From positions 5,270,001 to 5,334,000 of the forward strand of contig NZ_JARUBH010000009.1 of assembly GCF_029626105.1 (NCBI RefSeq): 64,000 bases of DNA, given 5' to 3'. The notes below the pieces were generated by a model that made no database searches, had not been told where the DNA came from, and saw only the letters and a program-made list of their open reading frames with translations. The position numbers and the translations under genes are program-made. Of the stretch, positions 1 through 9,914 are shown piece by piece (position 1 is the stretch's first letter; each line of letters opens with the position of its first letter). Source of the stretch: Solwaraspora sp. WMMD792. Its GTDB lineage: Bacteria > Actinomycetota > Actinomycetes > Mycobacteriales > Micromonosporaceae.

Positions 1-1085
1 AGCGGTTCGTGCGGGGCGGAGACGGTGGCCGGCGCAGTGCCGGCACCGGCGGGGGCAACCGCTTCCGGGGTCGTCCGGTGTGGGCGCAGCGACCCGGCGG
101 CGATCTGCTCGGCCCAGTGGCAGGCCACCCGGGACGGGCCGACCTCGCGCAGCACCGGTCGCTCGTCGGCGCAGCGGGTCGGCTGCGCCCACGGGCACCG
201 GGTGTGGAACCGGCAGCCGGCTGGCGGGTTCGCCGGCGACGGCAGGTCCCCGGCCAGCAGGATCCGCTCCCGCCGGTCCTCCACTTCCGGGTCCGGCACC
301 GGCACGGCCGACAGCAACGCCCGGGTGTACGGGTGCAGCGGCTCACGGTAGAGCTGGTCCCCGGGTGCCTCCTCGACCAGCGCGCCGAGGTACATCACCC
401 CGATGGTGTCCGAGATGTGGCGGACCACCGCCAGGTCGTGGGCGATCACCAGGTAGGTGAGGCCGCGTTCGATCTGCAGCTCGTCCAGCAGGTTGATCAC
501 CTGGGCCTGGATCGACACGTCCAGTGCGGAGACCGGTTCGTCGGCGACGATCAGCTCGGGGCCGAGGACCAGCGCGCGGGCGATGCCGATCCGTTGCCGT
601 TGGCCGCCGGAGAACTCGTGCGGGTAGCGGGACAGCGCCCAGCGGGGCAGGCCGACCGCGTCGAGCGCCTCGCCGACGATCCGTCGGCGCTCGGTGCGGT
701 CGGCGCCGATGTCGTGCGCCTGCAGCCCTTCGACCAGGATCGACTCGACGTTCTGCCGTGGGTCCAGGCTGGACATCGGGTCCTGGAAGATCATCTGGAA
801 GCGCCGGCGCATGGTGCGGAGTTTGGCCGCCGGCAGCCGGTTCAACGTCACTCCGTCGAAGACCACCTCGCCGCCGGTCGGCGGGGTCAACTGCAGGATG
901 GCCCGGCCGAGCGTCGACTTGCCGCAGCCCGACTCGCCCACCAGGCCGTACGTCTCGCCCCGGGCGATCCGCAGGTCCACCCCGTCGACCGCCCGGACGT
1001 GCCCGACGACCCGGTCCAGCAGGACACCCCGGGTGATCGGAAAGTGCACCTTGAGGTCGCGGACCTCGACCAGTGGCTCATTCAC
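1..1085 (-). CDS. Peptide ABC transporter ATPase, DppF/OppF-like (3' end cut by window edge)
   Basis: This is the second ATPase of a peptide (or nickel/opine) importer; it hydrolyses ATP to drive uptake. The GTG start at 1085 overlaps the upstream ATPase stop by 8 bases and is in frame with the whole domain, whereas a nearby ATG is in the wrong frame. Walker A (GESGCGKS) lies near residues 50-57. The ABC signature FSGGQRQR and Walker [13 protein letters not shown] follow, then the OppF-type HPYTRALL motif and a Cys-rich tail (CRFHTRCPW) typical of this subfamily. The reading frame runs off the left edge with about 361 codons visible. Substrate specificity cannot be read from the sequence. Confidence 0.93.
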   Translation of the reverse strand, partial: MNEPLVEVRDLKVHFPITRGVLLDRVVGHVRAVDGVDLRIARGETYGLVGESGCGKSTLGRAILQLTPPTGGEVVFDGVTLNRLPAAKLRTMRRRFQMIFQDPMSSLDPRQNVESILVEGLQAHDIGADRTERRRIVGEALDAVGLPRWALSRYPHEFSGGQRQRIGIARALVLGPELIVADEPVSALDVSIQAQVINLLDELQIERGLTYLVIAHDLAVVRHISDTIGVMYLGALVEEAPGDQLYREPLHPYTRALLSAVPVPDPEVEDRRERILLAGDLPSPANPPAGCRFHTRCPWAQPTRCADERPVLREVGPSRVACHWAEQIAAGSLRPHRTTPEAVAPAGAGTAPATVSAPHEP

Positions 1086-2079
1086 CGGCGGCCTCCCCCG
1101 TGTCGTCGGTCTCGGGCGGGTTGACGCAGCGGAACGCGTGCCCGTCCGGCTCCCGGCGCAGCTGCGGCGGGGTGCCGAGGCAGGCGTCCACCTGGCGGGC
1201 GCAGCGCGGCGCGAAGGCGCAGCCGTCCGGCCAGGGCAGCAGGTCCCGGACCGAGCCGGGGATGGGTCGCAGTCGCCGACCGTGGCCCGCGTCGAGCCGG
1301 GGAATCGAGCCGAGCAGACCCACCGTGTACGGGTGGCGCGGTGCCGCGAACAGTGGACGTCGGCGGGCCGTCTCGACCACCCGACCGCCGTACAGCACGT
1401 TGATCGTGTCGCACATGCCGGCCACCACCCCCAGATCGTGGGTGATCATCACCAGTGCGGTACCGGACTCGCGCACCAGGTCCTTGAGCAGTTCCAGGAT
1501 CTGCGCCTGGATCGTCACGTCCAGCGCGGTCGTCGGCTCGTCGGCGATCAGCAGCCGGGGCTGGCAGGCGACCGCCATCGCGATCAGCGCCCGCTGCCGC
1601 ATCCCGCCGGAGAGCTGGTGCGGGTACTCCTTCAACCGGCGGGTGGGGTCCGGGATGCCGACCCGGTCCAGCAGGTGCTCGGCTTCGAGCCGGGCGGCCT
1701 CGCCGCGCATCCCCCGGTGCCGGACCAGCACCTCGGTGACCTGCACCCCGATCGGCACCACCGGGTTCAGTGAGGAGAGCGGATCCTGGAAGATCATCGC
1801 CACGTCGCGGCCCCGTACGTCCCGCATCGCCCGGGGATCGAGCTGCAGCAGGTCGGTGCCGTCGAACGCGGCCTTGCCCTGGACCCGTACGCCCTTGCCG
1901 GCCGGCAGCAACCCCATGATCGCCAACGAGGTGACGCTCTTGCCGCAGCCGGACTCGCCGACCAGCCCGGTCACCTCACCGGCGTCGACCGAGAAGGACA
2001 CCCCGTCGACCGCGTGCACGGTCCGCTGCCCCCGCCGGGCGAAGGTGACCGCCAGTTCATCCACGTCGAGCAGCGCCAT
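1078..2079 (-). CDS. Peptide ABC transporter ATPase, DppD/OppD-like
   Basis: First ATPase of the importer, 333 residues, the usual length for the family. Walker A GESGCGKS is at about 41-48, the signature LSGGMRQR and Walker [13 protein letters not shown] follow, and the C-terminal peptide-transporter extension contains HPYTVGLL and the cysteine pattern CAFAPRC...C seen in DppD/OppD proteins. The ATG start is 3 bases after the permease stop, and the 3' end overlaps the next ATPase, so the two are translationally coupled. The partner permeases are encoded immediately upstream. Confidence 0.95.
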   Translation of the reverse strand: MALLDVDELAVTFARRGQRTVHAVDGVSFSVDAGEVTGLVGESGCGKSVTSLAIMGLLPAGKGVRVQGKAAFDGTDLLQLDPRAMRDVRGRDVAMIFQDPLSSLNPVVPIGVQVTEVLVRHRGMRGEAARLEAEHLLDRVGIPDPTRRLKEYPHQLSGGMRQRALIAMAVACQPRLLIADEPTTALDVTIQAQILELLKDLVRESGTALVMITHDLGVVAGMCDTINVLYGGRVVETARRRPLFAAPRHPYTVGLLGSIPRLDAGHGRRLRPIPGSVRDLLPWPDGCAFAPRCARQVDACLGTPPQLRREPDGHAFRCVNPPETDDTGEAAGE

Positions 2080-2082
2080 GGC

Positions 2083-3054
2083 TCACTTCCGCAGTTTCGG
2101 GTCGAGGGCTTCGCGCATCGCCTCGCCCAGCAGGGTGAAGCCCAACGCGGTGATGATGATGCCCAGCGCGGGCAGGATCGCCAGCCGGGGCGCGGCGTCC
2201 AGGTAGCGCTGCGCGTCGGCCAGCATCACCCCCCATTCCGGGATAGACGCGTCCGGGTTGCCCAGCCCCAGGAACGACAGCGCGGCCACCTCGATGATCG
2301 CGGTGGCCAGGGTGAGCGTGGACTGCACGATCACCGGTGCGAGCGAGTTCGGCAGGATGTGCGTCAGCGCCACCTTGCTTCGCCGTACCCCCAGGGAGGT
2401 GGCGGCGAGCACGTAGTCGCTGTTCGACTGGGCGAGCATCGAGCCGCGCAGCAGCCGGGCGAAGATCGGCACCGAGACCATCCCGACCGCGATCATGACG
2501 GTGGTCAGGCTGGCCCCGAGCAGCGCCGCGATGCTGATCGCCAGCAGCAGGCTGGGCAGCGCCAGCAGCATGTCGACGATCCGCATCAGTACGGTGTCCA
2601 CCCAGCGGCCCCACCGTCCGCCGAGGCCGGCGGCGGCACCGGCCAGCCCACCGATCAGCGTGCCGACGGTCAGCCCGATCAGGGTGGCGACGACGCCGAC
2701 CAGCAGGGTCTGCCGGGCACCGACGATCATCCGGCTGAACTCGTCGCGGCCGAGATGGTCCACGCCGAACCAGTTCTCCGCACGCGGCCCCGGGTAGAAG
2801 GCCTGCGCCTCGCGGATCTCGTCCTTCCACAGCTGCGCCGCCGGGTCGTACGGCACCAGGAACGGGCCTACCAGGGCGACCAGCAGGAAGACGCCGAGGA
2901 TGACGGTGCCGACGATCGCCGCCGGGTTGCGGCGCAGCCGGCGGAACGCCTCCTGCCAGAGGCTGACACCGCGTTCGTCGTCGTGCGCGGCGGACAGCTC
3001 GGCGAGCCGGTCGAGCTTCGTCTTCTTCCGTCCCGGGCTCAGGATGTCACTCAT
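2083..3054 (-). CDS. Peptide ABC transporter permease, DppC/OppC-like
   Basis: Inner-membrane permease of 323 residues. The N-terminus is a cytoplasmic segment (LWQEAFRRLRRNPAAIVG) followed by a first membrane helix and a PYDP motif that is typical of DppC. A large periplasmic loop precedes five more hydrophobic segments. The EAA-type loop that contacts the ATPases is around ATSLGVRRSKVALTHILPN. It lies between the DppB-like and DppD-like genes in the canonical order. It should form a heterodimer with the 3128-4132 product. Confidence 0.94.
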   Translation of the reverse strand: MSDILSPGRKKTKLDRLAELSAAHDDERGVSLWQEAFRRLRRNPAAIVGTVILGVFLLVALVGPFLVPYDPAAQLWKDEIREAQAFYPGPRAENWFGVDHLGRDEFSRMIVGARQTLLVGVVATLIGLTVGTLIGGLAGAAAGLGGRWGRWVDTVLMRIVDMLLALPSLLLAISIAALLGASLTTVMIAVGMVSVPIFARLLRGSMLAQSNSDYVLAATSLGVRRSKVALTHILPNSLAPVIVQSTLTLATAIIEVAALSFLGLGNPDASIPEWGVMLADAQRYLDAAPRLAILPALGIIITALGFTLLGEAMREALDPKLRK

Positions 3055-3127
3055 CGGGCCGCCTCCGTCCGCAGCTGCGGGCCACGCTCGCCGCAGTCCT
3101 GTTCACCCGTACCGGCCAGCAGCCCGC

Positions 3128-4132
3128 TCACCGGACCCGCACCCTCGGGTCGATGAAGGTGTAGGAGATGTCCACCAACAGGTTCACCAGTACGTAGACC
3201 AACGCGATGATCAGGATGAAACCCTGCAGTACGGGGTAGTCCCGCTGACTGATGGCGTCGGCGACGAAGGCACCGATGCCGCCGAAGGCGAACACGGTCT
3301 CGGTGAGCACCGCACCGGAGAGCAGCCCGCCGGTGAGCAGGCCGATGCTGGTGGCCACCGGCAGCATCGCGTTGCGCAGCACGTGCCGGCGGCGGATCAC
3401 CCGGCCGGTCAGGCCCTTGGCCTGGGCGGTACGGACGAAGTCCTCGCCGAGCACCTCCAGCACGCTGGCCCGGGTTATCCGGACGATGATCGCCAGCGGA
3501 ATGCTGGCCAGCGCCAACCCTGGCAGCACCAGGTGCCACAGCGCGTTGAGCGAGGCGTCCCACTCCCGGGTCAGCAGTCCGTCCAGGACGAAGAAGTTTG
3601 TCACCCGGGTGGCGTCGATGCGGGGGTCCTGCCGGCCACTGGACGGGAACCAGCCGAGGTTCACCGCGAAGATCGCCTTCAGCACGTACGCGAGGAAGAA
3701 GACCGGGACGCAGATGCCGATCAGTGAGCCGACCACCGATCCGTGGTCGAGCAGGGTGCCGCGCCGGCGGGCGGCCAGGTAGCCGAGCGGAATGCCGACG
3801 CCGATCGCGATCAGCATGGCGGCGGCGGTCAGCTCCACGGTGCCCGGGAAGCGTTGCAGGAACTCGGTGGTGACCTCACGTTTGGTGGAGATCGAGGTGC
3901 CGAGGTCGAACTGCAGCAGCCGCTTCATGAACCGGCCGTACTGGATCAGGATCGGCTCGTCGAGCCCGAGGTTGCGGCGGATCGCCGCGCGCATCTCCGG
4001 GGTGCCGCGTTCGCCGAGGATCGCGGACTCCGGGCCGCCGGGCAGTCGGTGCAGCCAGATGAACAGCAGCAGGGAGAGACCGAACAGCGTGGGTACGAGT
4101 TGGAGCAGTCGTCGGACGATGAAGCGGAACAC
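3128..4132 (-). CDS. Peptide ABC transporter permease, DppB/OppB-like
   Basis: Second permease, about 334 residues. I place the start at GTG 4132 because a GAGG ribosome binding site lies 5 bases upstream and the protein then begins with the family pattern FRFIVRRLLQLVPTLFG. A longer in-frame extension to 4183 adds 17 residues without family likeness. The protein has six hydrophobic segments and an EAA-like loop (RTAQAKGLTGRVIRRRHVLRN) about two thirds along. It is separated from the substrate-binding gene by 116 bases that hold a hairpin. Confidence 0.93.
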   Translation of the reverse strand: MFRFIVRRLLQLVPTLFGLSLLLFIWLHRLPGGPESAILGERGTPEMRAAIRRNLGLDEPILIQYGRFMKRLLQFDLGTSISTKREVTTEFLQRFPGTVELTAAAMLIAIGVGIPLGYLAARRRGTLLDHGSVVGSLIGICVPVFFLAYVLKAIFAVNLGWFPSSGRQDPRIDATRVTNFFVLDGLLTREWDASLNALWHLVLPGLALASIPLAIIVRITRASVLEVLGEDFVRTAQAKGLTGRVIRRRHVLRNAMLPVATSIGLLTGGLLSGAVLTETVFAFGGIGAFVADAISQRDYPVLQGFILIIALVYVLVNLLVDISYTFIDPRVRVR

Positions 4133-4164
4133 GGTGCCTCGGCAGGGGGTGTGGAGGGTCGCGT

Positions 4165-4220
4165 GGGCGGGCGCCGCCGCCATCCGGACTGGTGGCCCGG
4201 GTGGCGGCCGACGCCCGCCC
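4165..4220 (-). terminator. Intercistronic hairpin between binding protein and permease genes
   Basis: A GC-rich imperfect stem pairs gggcgggcg (4165-4173) with cgcccgccc (4212-4220) and continues inward with GCCGCC/GGCGGC. There is no T-run. In binding-protein operons such structures commonly stabilise the upstream message or partly terminate, giving more binding protein than transporter; that role is inferred here. Confidence 0.45.
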
Positions 4221-4248
4221 TCGTTCCGTTCGCTAGATCACTCGTGGA

Positions 4249-5910
4249 TCAGGACTTGAACTCGGCGGTGGCGAACCGCTCGTCGGTGAGCGGACTGGCC
4301 TGCACCCCGATCACGTCCTCGGCGAAGACGATCGCCGGCGGGGAGTGCGAAATCGGCACACCCGGCAGGAACTCCATGATGTCGGCGTTGATGCCCTTGT
4401 ACAGCTCGTAGCGGGCCTCGATGTCCGCAGTACCGTCGGCCTCGGCGAACTTGGCGAACAGCTCCGGGTTGTCGTAACCCCATTCGTCCTTGGGCCGGTC
4501 GAAGAACGTACCGATGAAGTTGTAGGCGTCGCCGTAGTCACCGGTCCAGCCGAGCAGGTGCAGGTCGTGCGCGTTGCCGGAGGTGGTGGCGTTGAGGTAG
4601 TCCGGCGACCACTTCAGCGGGATCGGTTCGACGGTGATCCCGGCCTCCCGCAGGTCTGCGGCGAGCAGCTCGAAGATGTCCTTCGGGTTCGGCATGTACG
4701 GCCGGGTGACCTCGGTCGGGTAGTGGAACCGCAGCGTCAGGTCCGAGTGGCCGGCCTCGGCCAGCAGCTCCTTGGCCTTCGCCACGTCGTAGTCGTAGGT
4801 GGTGACGTCGGAGTTCCAGCCCTCGATGGTCGGCGGAACGAACTGGGTGGCGACCTCGGCGCCCGGCGGCATCTTCGAGTCGACCAGCGCCTGACGGTTC
4901 AGCGCGTGGGCGATCGCCTGCCGGACCCGGATGTCGGCCAGTGCCGGGTTGCCCTGCTGGTTCATCGCCAGGTAGAGAACGTTGAACGCCGGGCGGGTGA
5001 GCACGTTGAAGCCGTCGTCCTTGAGCGGCTGCACGTCGGCCGGACCGACCAGGTCGTAGCCCTGGATGCCGCCGTTGCGCAGCTCCTGCTTGCGGGCGTT
5101 CTCGTCGGAGATGGTCCGGAAGATCAGCGTCTTGACCTTCGCCTTCTCACCGGCGTAGTCGTCGTTGCGGACCAGGGTGAGGGTCTTGTTGGCGATGTCC
5201 CAGCTGTCGAACTTGAACGGCCCGGTGCCGGTGGGGTGCTCCAACGCGTACGCCGGGTAGGAGATGTCGTCTGCGCTGCCGGTCACGTCGCTGGCGTTGT
5301 GCTCCTCCAGCGCGGCCGGCGAGTGGATGGAGAACGACGGCAGCATCAGGGCCGCCGGGATCTTGCTGGAGACCCGGGTGAAGGCCAGGTCGACGGTGGT
5401 GTCGTCGACCACGGTGCACGACTCGAACAGGCTCTCCGGCAGGTCTTCGCTCTCGTTGTTGGCGAAGCCGCCCATCACGTCCTGCCAGTAGGCGGTGACG
5501 TCGGGGCTCTGCATCAGGCCGGTCGCGTTGTACCAGCGGTCGAAGTTGACACAGACCGCCTCGGCGTTGAAGTCGGTGCCGTCGTGGAACTTGACGCCGG
5601 ACTTCAGCTTGAACGTCCACACCGTACCGGACTCGTCCGGGGTCCAGCTCTCGGCCAGACCGGGTGTGATCGCCGTACCGCCCTCCTCGGGACGGACCAG
5701 GGTCTCGAACATCTGCCGGGCCACCCGCAGCGACTCGCCGTCGCTGGCGAAGCTGGGGTCGAGGACCTTCGGGTCACCGGCTACGCCGAAGACCAGGGTG
5801 GCATCGCTGGAGTCGCCGGAGTCGTCACGCTCGCTCTCGGCGCAGCCGGCTAGGGCCAGCGCCGCGACCGCGACGGCCGCGATGGCGGCCTTCGGCCTGG
5901 GTGCACGCAT
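4249..5910 (-). CDS. Peptide ABC transporter substrate-binding lipoprotein (SBP_bac_5 family)
   Basis: Extracellular binding protein of 553 residues, family 5 (DppA/OppA). I chose ATG 5910, with GAGGTG 8 bases upstream, rather than an upstream in-frame ATG at 5961, because the chosen start gives a proper lipoprotein signal: basic RPK, a hydrophobic stretch and lipobox LALAGC with Cys23. The mature part begins with acidic residues and contains GDPKVLDPSFASD, LAESWTPD and VKFHDGTDFNAEAV, all typical of the family. It is the first gene of the importer operon and probably sets its specificity. Confidence 0.94.
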   Translation of the reverse strand: MRAPRPKAAIAAVAVAALALAGCAESERDDSGDSSDATLVFGVAGDPKVLDPSFASDGESLRVARQMFETLVRPEEGGTAITPGLAESWTPDESGTVWTFKLKSGVKFHDGTDFNAEAVCVNFDRWYNATGLMQSPDVTAYWQDVMGGFANNESEDLPESLFESCTVVDDTTVDLAFTRVSSKIPAALMLPSFSIHSPAALEEHNASDVTGSADDISYPAYALEHPTGTGPFKFDSWDIANKTLTLVRNDDYAGEKAKVKTLIFRTISDENARKQELRNGGIQGYDLVGPADVQPLKDDGFNVLTRPAFNVLYLAMNQQGNPALADIRVRQAIAHALNRQALVDSKMPPGAEVATQFVPPTIEGWNSDVTTYDYDVAKAKELLAEAGHSDLTLRFHYPTEVTRPYMPNPKDIFELLAADLREAGITVEPIPLKWSPDYLNATTSGNAHDLHLLGWTGDYGDAYNFIGTFFDRPKDEWGYDNPELFAKFAEADGTADIEARYELYKGINADIMEFLPGVPISHSPPAIVFAEDVIGVQASPLTDERFATAEFKS

Positions 5911-6083
5911 GGGTGCTTCACCTCGTCCTTTGGGTACGGACAACGTAGTGACGGGGGTCACCGATGGCGAGACCTTAGCCGGCGTTCGGCGCGACCGGAA
6001 ACCGGCCGGAACGCGGTTGGTACCGGATCGTGTCTTAACTGTCCCGTCAACGGCGATCGAACCCTACAGCGTCGATGATAGGC

Positions 6084-6112
6084 CAGATATGTCCAGAATT
6101 GGGCTATACCAA
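6084..6112 (-). promoter_or_regulatory. Possible promoter of the peptide importer operon
   Basis: In the AT-richer 238-base gap upstream of the binding-protein gene, the minus strand shows TTGGTA (6112-6107), a 17-base spacer and TATCTG (6089-6084). That is a plausible sigma-70-like pair with a leader of about 170 bases. Match quality is moderate, so this is tentative. Confidence 0.3.
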
Positions 6113-6148
6113 GTTGTTACATGTTTCGTGTGTTTCGCCGGCCCGGTG

Positions 6149-6742
6149 TCAGACCGAACGCCGGCCTTCGAACGCCCGGCCCAGGGTGATCTCGTCGGCG
6201 TACTCGAGGTCGCCGCCGACCGGCAGGCCACTGGCCAACCGGGACACCGCGATCCCCATCGGCTTCACCATCAGCGCCAGATAGGTCGCGGTCGCCTCGC
6301 CCTCGGTGTTCGGGTCGGTGGCCAGAATCAGCTCCTTGACCGTCCCCGAGCCCAACCGCAGCATCAGCTCACGGATCCGCAGGTTGTCCGGGCCGACCCC
6401 CTCCAACGGATTGATCGCCCCACCGAGCACGTGGTAGCGCCCCCGGAACTCACCGGTGCGCTCGATCGCCACGACGTCCTTCGGCTCCTCGACCACACAC
6501 AGCACGTCGTCGTTGCGCCGCTGGTCGCGGCAGATCCGGCAGTGCTCGGTCTCGGCCACGTTGAAACACACCGTGCAGAACTTGACCAGGTCCTTGACCC
6601 GGCGTAGCGCGGTGGCCAGCCGGGTGACGTCCGCCGGGTCGGCGGAGAGAATGTGGAACGCGATCCGCTGGGCGCTCTTCGGCCCCACGCCGGGCAACCG
6701 GCCCAGCTCGTCGATCAGGTCCTGGATGGCGCCTTCGTACAT
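6149..6742 (-). CDS. recR: Recombination mediator RecR
   Basis: RecR of 197 residues, the normal length. It works with RecF/RecO to load RecA on gapped DNA. Visible are the N-terminal helix-hairpin-helix region ([17 protein letters not shown]), the C4 zinc finger with Cys56, Cys59, Cys68 and Cys71, and the Toprim domain starting at CVVEEPKDV with the acidic ATDPNTEGE motif. It lies 10 bases downstream of the ybaB-like gene, the conserved dnaX-ybaB-recR order. Confidence 0.98.
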   Translation of the reverse strand: MYEGAIQDLIDELGRLPGVGPKSAQRIAFHILSADPADVTRLATALRRVKDLVKFCTVCFNVAETEHCRICRDQRRNDDVLCVVEEPKDVVAIERTGEFRGRYHVLGGAINPLEGVGPDNLRIRELMLRLGSGTVKELILATDPNTEGEATATYLALMVKPMGIAVSRLASGLPVGGDLEYADEITLGRAFEGRRSV

Positions 6743-6752
6743 CTGTGCCGGC

Positions 6753-7085
6753 TCAGAACCCGGGTAGCCCGAGACCGCCGAGGCCGCCCGTGACCGGGCC
6801 CATCTTCTCCTCGGTCAGCTTGCGGACCTCGTCGTTGCCGTTGCGGACCGCAGCCAGCACCAGATCCTCCAGCGTCTCCACGTCCGCCGGGTCCACCGCA
6901 CTGGGGTCGATCTTGATCGACCGGATCTCGCCGACGCCGGAAAGGGTCACCGTGACCAGCCCTCCGCCGGCCACACCGGTGACCTCCGCCTCGGCCAGCT
7001 CGGCCTGGGCGGTCGCCATCTGCTGCTGCATCTTCTGCGCCTGCTTCAGCATCTGCTGCATGTTGGGCTGTCCACCGGGGCGCAC
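6753..7085 (-). CDS. YbaB/EbfC family nucleoid-associated protein
   Basis: Small DNA-binding protein of 110 residues. I use GTG 7085, with AAGGAG 8 bases upstream, since an earlier in-frame ATG at 7172 adds 29 residues with no family likeness. The protein has the typical [15 protein letters not shown] helix and the central VTVTLSG...[10 protein letters not shown] segment. EbfC proteins are dimeric and associate with the nucleoid; conservation beside recR and dnaX suggests a link to recombination and repair. Confidence 0.93.
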   Translation of the reverse strand: MRPGGQPNMQQMLKQAQKMQQQMATAQAELAEAEVTGVAGGGLVTVTLSGVGEIRSIKIDPSAVDPADVETLEDLVLAAVRNGNDEVRKLTEEKMGPVTGGLGGLGLPGF

Positions 7086-7198
7086 GGCACCGCTCCTTCG
7101 ATCAGTGTGGCCGGACCGTGGCCAGCCTAGTCCGTCCCGCCGGATCCGCAGCGCCCGGCACGGAAGCCGCACACCTGGTCACCGCGGATCGGTTCCGG

Positions 7199-9541
7199 TC
7201 ACCGCGAATCGATCTCGCCGATCTTCTCCGCGCCGAGCGCCTGGCGCAGCAACTGCATCGCCTGCTCCTCGCTGCTCTGCCGGGCGGTCTGCTCGTCCAC
7301 CACCTCGTCCAGCGGCTCGTCACCCGGGTCGAAGCCCTCATAGACGGGGCCGCGCGGCGGACCGGACGCGGCGCCGGACCGCACCGGCCCGTCATAGTCC
7401 GGGTCGTACGGCGGCTCCTCGGCGGACGACCCGTCGGCCCAGACACCGCCCCCCGCCGACGGTGCCGGTCGGCCAGCCGTCGCGGTCGCCGGCCGACCGA
7501 CCGACCGCGACGCCGGGCCGTTCTGCTGCCCCGGGCCGCTCTGCTGCGTCGGTGCCGACCGTTGTCCCGGCCCAGGGCCGGTGGACGGGCCCCCACCACC
7601 CGGCCGGGCACCGTCAGCTGCCTGCCGGGTGCCGCCCGGCGGTGGGCCACTACCGGACGGGCCGTCGTTCACCGGCGGGGCGTTGCCGCCGCCCGGTCGG
7701 GCCGGTTCGGGCCAGTCGGAGTCGTCACCGCCACCGGCCGGCTGGCGACCACCGGGGCGACTCGCACCCGGCCGGCCGGCAGCCCCGCCACCCGAAGCCG
7801 CCGCGCGGGCGGCGCTGGCCGCAGCCGACCGGGTGGCGGCCGGCGGGCCGGCGGTGGCCGGACCGTTGGCAGGTGGACCGGCAGCCGGCGACACCGGGCC
7901 CGACCGGGCGGCGCTGGCCCGGGCCGGACCGGACGCCGCACCGGCGGTCTCGCAGCGGATCTGCCACCGGACCCCGAGCGTCTCGTAGATGGCCTCGAGC
8001 AGCAGGTCCGGCGAGGCGGACAGCATGGTGGCGTGCACGCTGTGCCGGAAGGTGAGCACAAGCACGTCGCCGTCGACCTCGCGTACCGTCGCCTCGCGGA
8101 CCACCGCAGCGGCCCGCTTGCTCCGGTTGCCGACCATGGCGAGGATCTGGTCCCAGGACCGCCGGACGGTTGCCGCGTCGAGCGCGCCCGGCGCGGCCGG
8201 GGCCGGCTGCGGCTCGGCGACGGCCGGGTCGGGCATCACCGCTTCCGGCGGTACGGCCGGCGCGGCGGCCGGTGGTCGCTCAACCGCCGGCGGTGCGGCC
8301 GGCACCTCAGCAGCGGGCGGCGGTGCAGCGGGAGCGGCGGCCACCGACGCCGGCGCGGCGGCGGCCGCCATCGGTACGCCGGCTGCCAGCCGACGCTCCA
8401 TCCGCTCCATCCGCTGCAGCAGCGCCCCGGTCGACTCCTCGGCCCCGGGCAGCAGCATCCGAGCGCAGACCAGCTCCAGCAGCAGCCGGGGCGCGGTGGT
8501 GCCGCGCATCTCCACCAGGCCGTTGTGCACCGTGTCGGCACACCGCGACAGCGTCGCCGGGCCGAGCCGCTCGGCCTGGGCGGTCATCCGGTCGATCTGG
8601 TCGGGCGGCCCGTCGATCAGCCCCTTGCTGACCGCGTCCGGCACCTGCTGCAGCACGATCAGGTCCCGCAGCCGCTCCAACAGGTCGGAAGCGAACCGGC
8701 GGGGATCGTGCCCGGCCTCGGCGACCCGGTCGACGGTCGCGTAGGCGGCGGCACCGTCGCCGGCGGCGAGGGCGTCGCACATCTCGTCCAGCAGGGCGCT
8801 GTCGGTGACGCCGAGCAGGGCCACCGCCCGTGGGTAGCTGACCCCCTCCGGGCCGGCACCGGCGATCAACTGGTCGAGCACCGAGAGGCTGTCCCGGGCG
8901 CTGCCGCCGCCGGCCCGCACCACCAGCGGAAAGACCGCCGGGTCGACCTTGACGCCCTCGGCGGAGCAGAGCTGCTCCAGGTACGGCCGCAGCACCCCCG
9001 GCGGGATCAGCCGGAACGGGTAGTGGTGGGTCCGCGACTTGATCGTGCCGAGGACCTTCTCCGGCTCGGTGGTGGCGAAGATGAACTTGACGTAGTCCGG
9101 CGGCTCCTCGACCAGCTTGAGCAGCGCGTTGAAGCCAGCCGACGAGACCATGTGCGCCTCGTCGATGACGTAGATCTTGAACCGGCTGCTGGCCGGCGCG
9201 AAGAAGGCGCGTTCGCGCAGCTCACGGGCGTCGTCGACGCCGCCGTGGCTGGCCGCGTCGATCTCGATGACGTCGATCGAGCCGCTGCCGTCGGCGGCCA
9301 GGGCGCGGCACGAGTCGCACTTGCCGCACGGCTCCGGCGTCGGTCCCTGCTCGCAGTTGAGCGAGCGGGCCAGGATTCGGGCGCTGGAGGTCTTGCCGCA
9401 ACCGCGCGGCCCGGAGAAGAGGTACGCGTGGTTGAGTCGCCCGGTCCGCAACGCCTGCGACAACGGCTCGGTGACGTGCTCCTGGCCGATGACCTCGGCG
9501 AACGTCCTCGGCCGGTACTTGCGGTAGAGCGCCAGTGCCAC
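7199..9541 (-). CDS. dnaX: DNA polymerase III subunit gamma/tau
   Basis: Clamp-loader ATPase of 780 residues. GTG 9541 is chosen because AAGGAGG lies 8 bases upstream and the protein then starts as in the family (ALYRKYRPRTFAEVIGQ). Walker A GPRGCGKT is at 44-51, followed by a four-cysteine zinc motif (CEQ...CGKCDSC), the DEAH box in YVIDEAHM, and the SRC-like sensor region. After about residue 370 a long Ala/Pro/Gly-rich linker and a C-terminal tau region follow. No slippery frameshift signal is needed, so a single tau-like product is expected. Confidence 0.97.
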   Translation of the reverse strand: MALALYRKYRPRTFAEVIGQEHVTEPLSQALRTGRLNHAYLFSGPRGCGKTSSARILARSLNCEQGPTPEPCGKCDSCRALAADGSGSIDVIEIDAASHGGVDDARELRERAFFAPASSRFKIYVIDEAHMVSSAGFNALLKLVEEPPDYVKFIFATTEPEKVLGTIKSRTHHYPFRLIPPGVLRPYLEQLCSAEGVKVDPAVFPLVVRAGGGSARDSLSVLDQLIAGAGPEGVSYPRAVALLGVTDSALLDEMCDALAAGDGAAAYATVDRVAEAGHDPRRFASDLLERLRDLIVLQQVPDAVSKGLIDGPPDQIDRMTAQAERLGPATLSRCADTVHNGLVEMRGTTAPRLLLELVCARMLLPGAEESTGALLQRMERMERRLAAGVPMAAAAAPASVAAAPAAPPPAAEVPAAPPAVERPPAAAPAVPPEAVMPDPAVAEPQPAPAAPGALDAATVRRSWDQILAMVGNRSKRAAAVVREATVREVDGDVLVLTFRHSVHATMLSASPDLLLEAIYETLGVRWQIRCETAGAASGPARASAARSGPVSPAAGPPANGPATAGPPAATRSAAASAARAAASGGGAAGRPGASRPGGRQPAGGGDDSDWPEPARPGGGNAPPVNDGPSGSGPPPGGTRQAADGARPGGGGPSTGPGPGQRSAPTQQSGPGQQNGPASRSVGRPATATAGRPAPSAGGGVWADGSSAEEPPYDPDYDGPVRSGAASGPPRGPVYEGFDPGDEPLDEVVDEQTARQSSEEQAMQLLRQALGAEKIGEIDSR

Positions 9542-9652
9542 CCTCACCGCCTCCTTCCGACCAGGCAGGGTTCCACGCCGGGAGCCATTCTGCGCGGGCG
9601 GGCCGGCGACCGCCACCCCGGGGCAGGTCCCCCGGCCGGCCCCGGAGACGAA

Positions 9653-9750
9653 AGGGCCCCCCGTGCACCCGCCAGAGCTCGCTTATCCTTGCTGCCTTCC
9701 GGCCCTGGGGAGGTTCACGAGATGCACGCCGCACGAGGGGTTGGCCCCAC
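9653..9750 (-). ncRNA. ffs: Signal recognition particle RNA (small bacterial 4.5S type)
   Basis: The minus strand carries the diagnostic SRP core GGCCGGAAGGCAGCAAGG flanked by CCTCCCCAG and the distal CTCGTGAACC. The ends can pair (GTGGGGCC with GGGCCC; CCCCTCGTGC with GCACGGGG) to make one long hairpin of about 98 bases. It sits just upstream of dnaX on the same strand, a common actinobacterial position. Exact ends are estimated from the pairing. Confidence 0.9.
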
Positions 9751-9829
9751 TGTACCCCGGGCGGTGGGCGGCCGTCGGCGACCCCGGCCCGTGCTGACCG
9801 CCACGTCCGCAGCCTGTATCGTGTCGTGC

Positions 9830-9914
9830 GGAGGATTCGCCTAGAGGCCTAGGGCGCACGCTTGGAAAGCGTGTTGGGTTCACACCCTCACGAGTTCGAA
9901 TCTCGTATCCTCCG
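9830..9914 (+). tRNA. tRNA-Ser (anticodon GGA)
   Basis: The acceptor stem GGAGGAT pairs with ATCCTCC, the anticodon stem-loop is CACGC-TTGGAAA-GCGTG with anticodon GGA, and a long class II variable arm (GGGTTCACACCC) and T-loop GTTCGAAT follow. The discriminator is G and CCA is not encoded. Confidence 0.97.

Noticed and set aside
4345-5853. A 502-codon plus-strand frame opposite the binding protein
   Set aside because: It is the antisense of a well-supported lipoprotein gene and has shadow composition.
7199-9541. Programmed frameshift in dnaX to make a gamma form
   Set aside because: No A-rich slippery heptamer with stem-loop is apparent at the expected position in this GC-rich gene.
7118-9844. 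A 908-codon plus-strand frame opposite dnaX
   Set aside because: It has no recognisable motif and runs through the SRP RNA; dnaX and the RNA explain the region.
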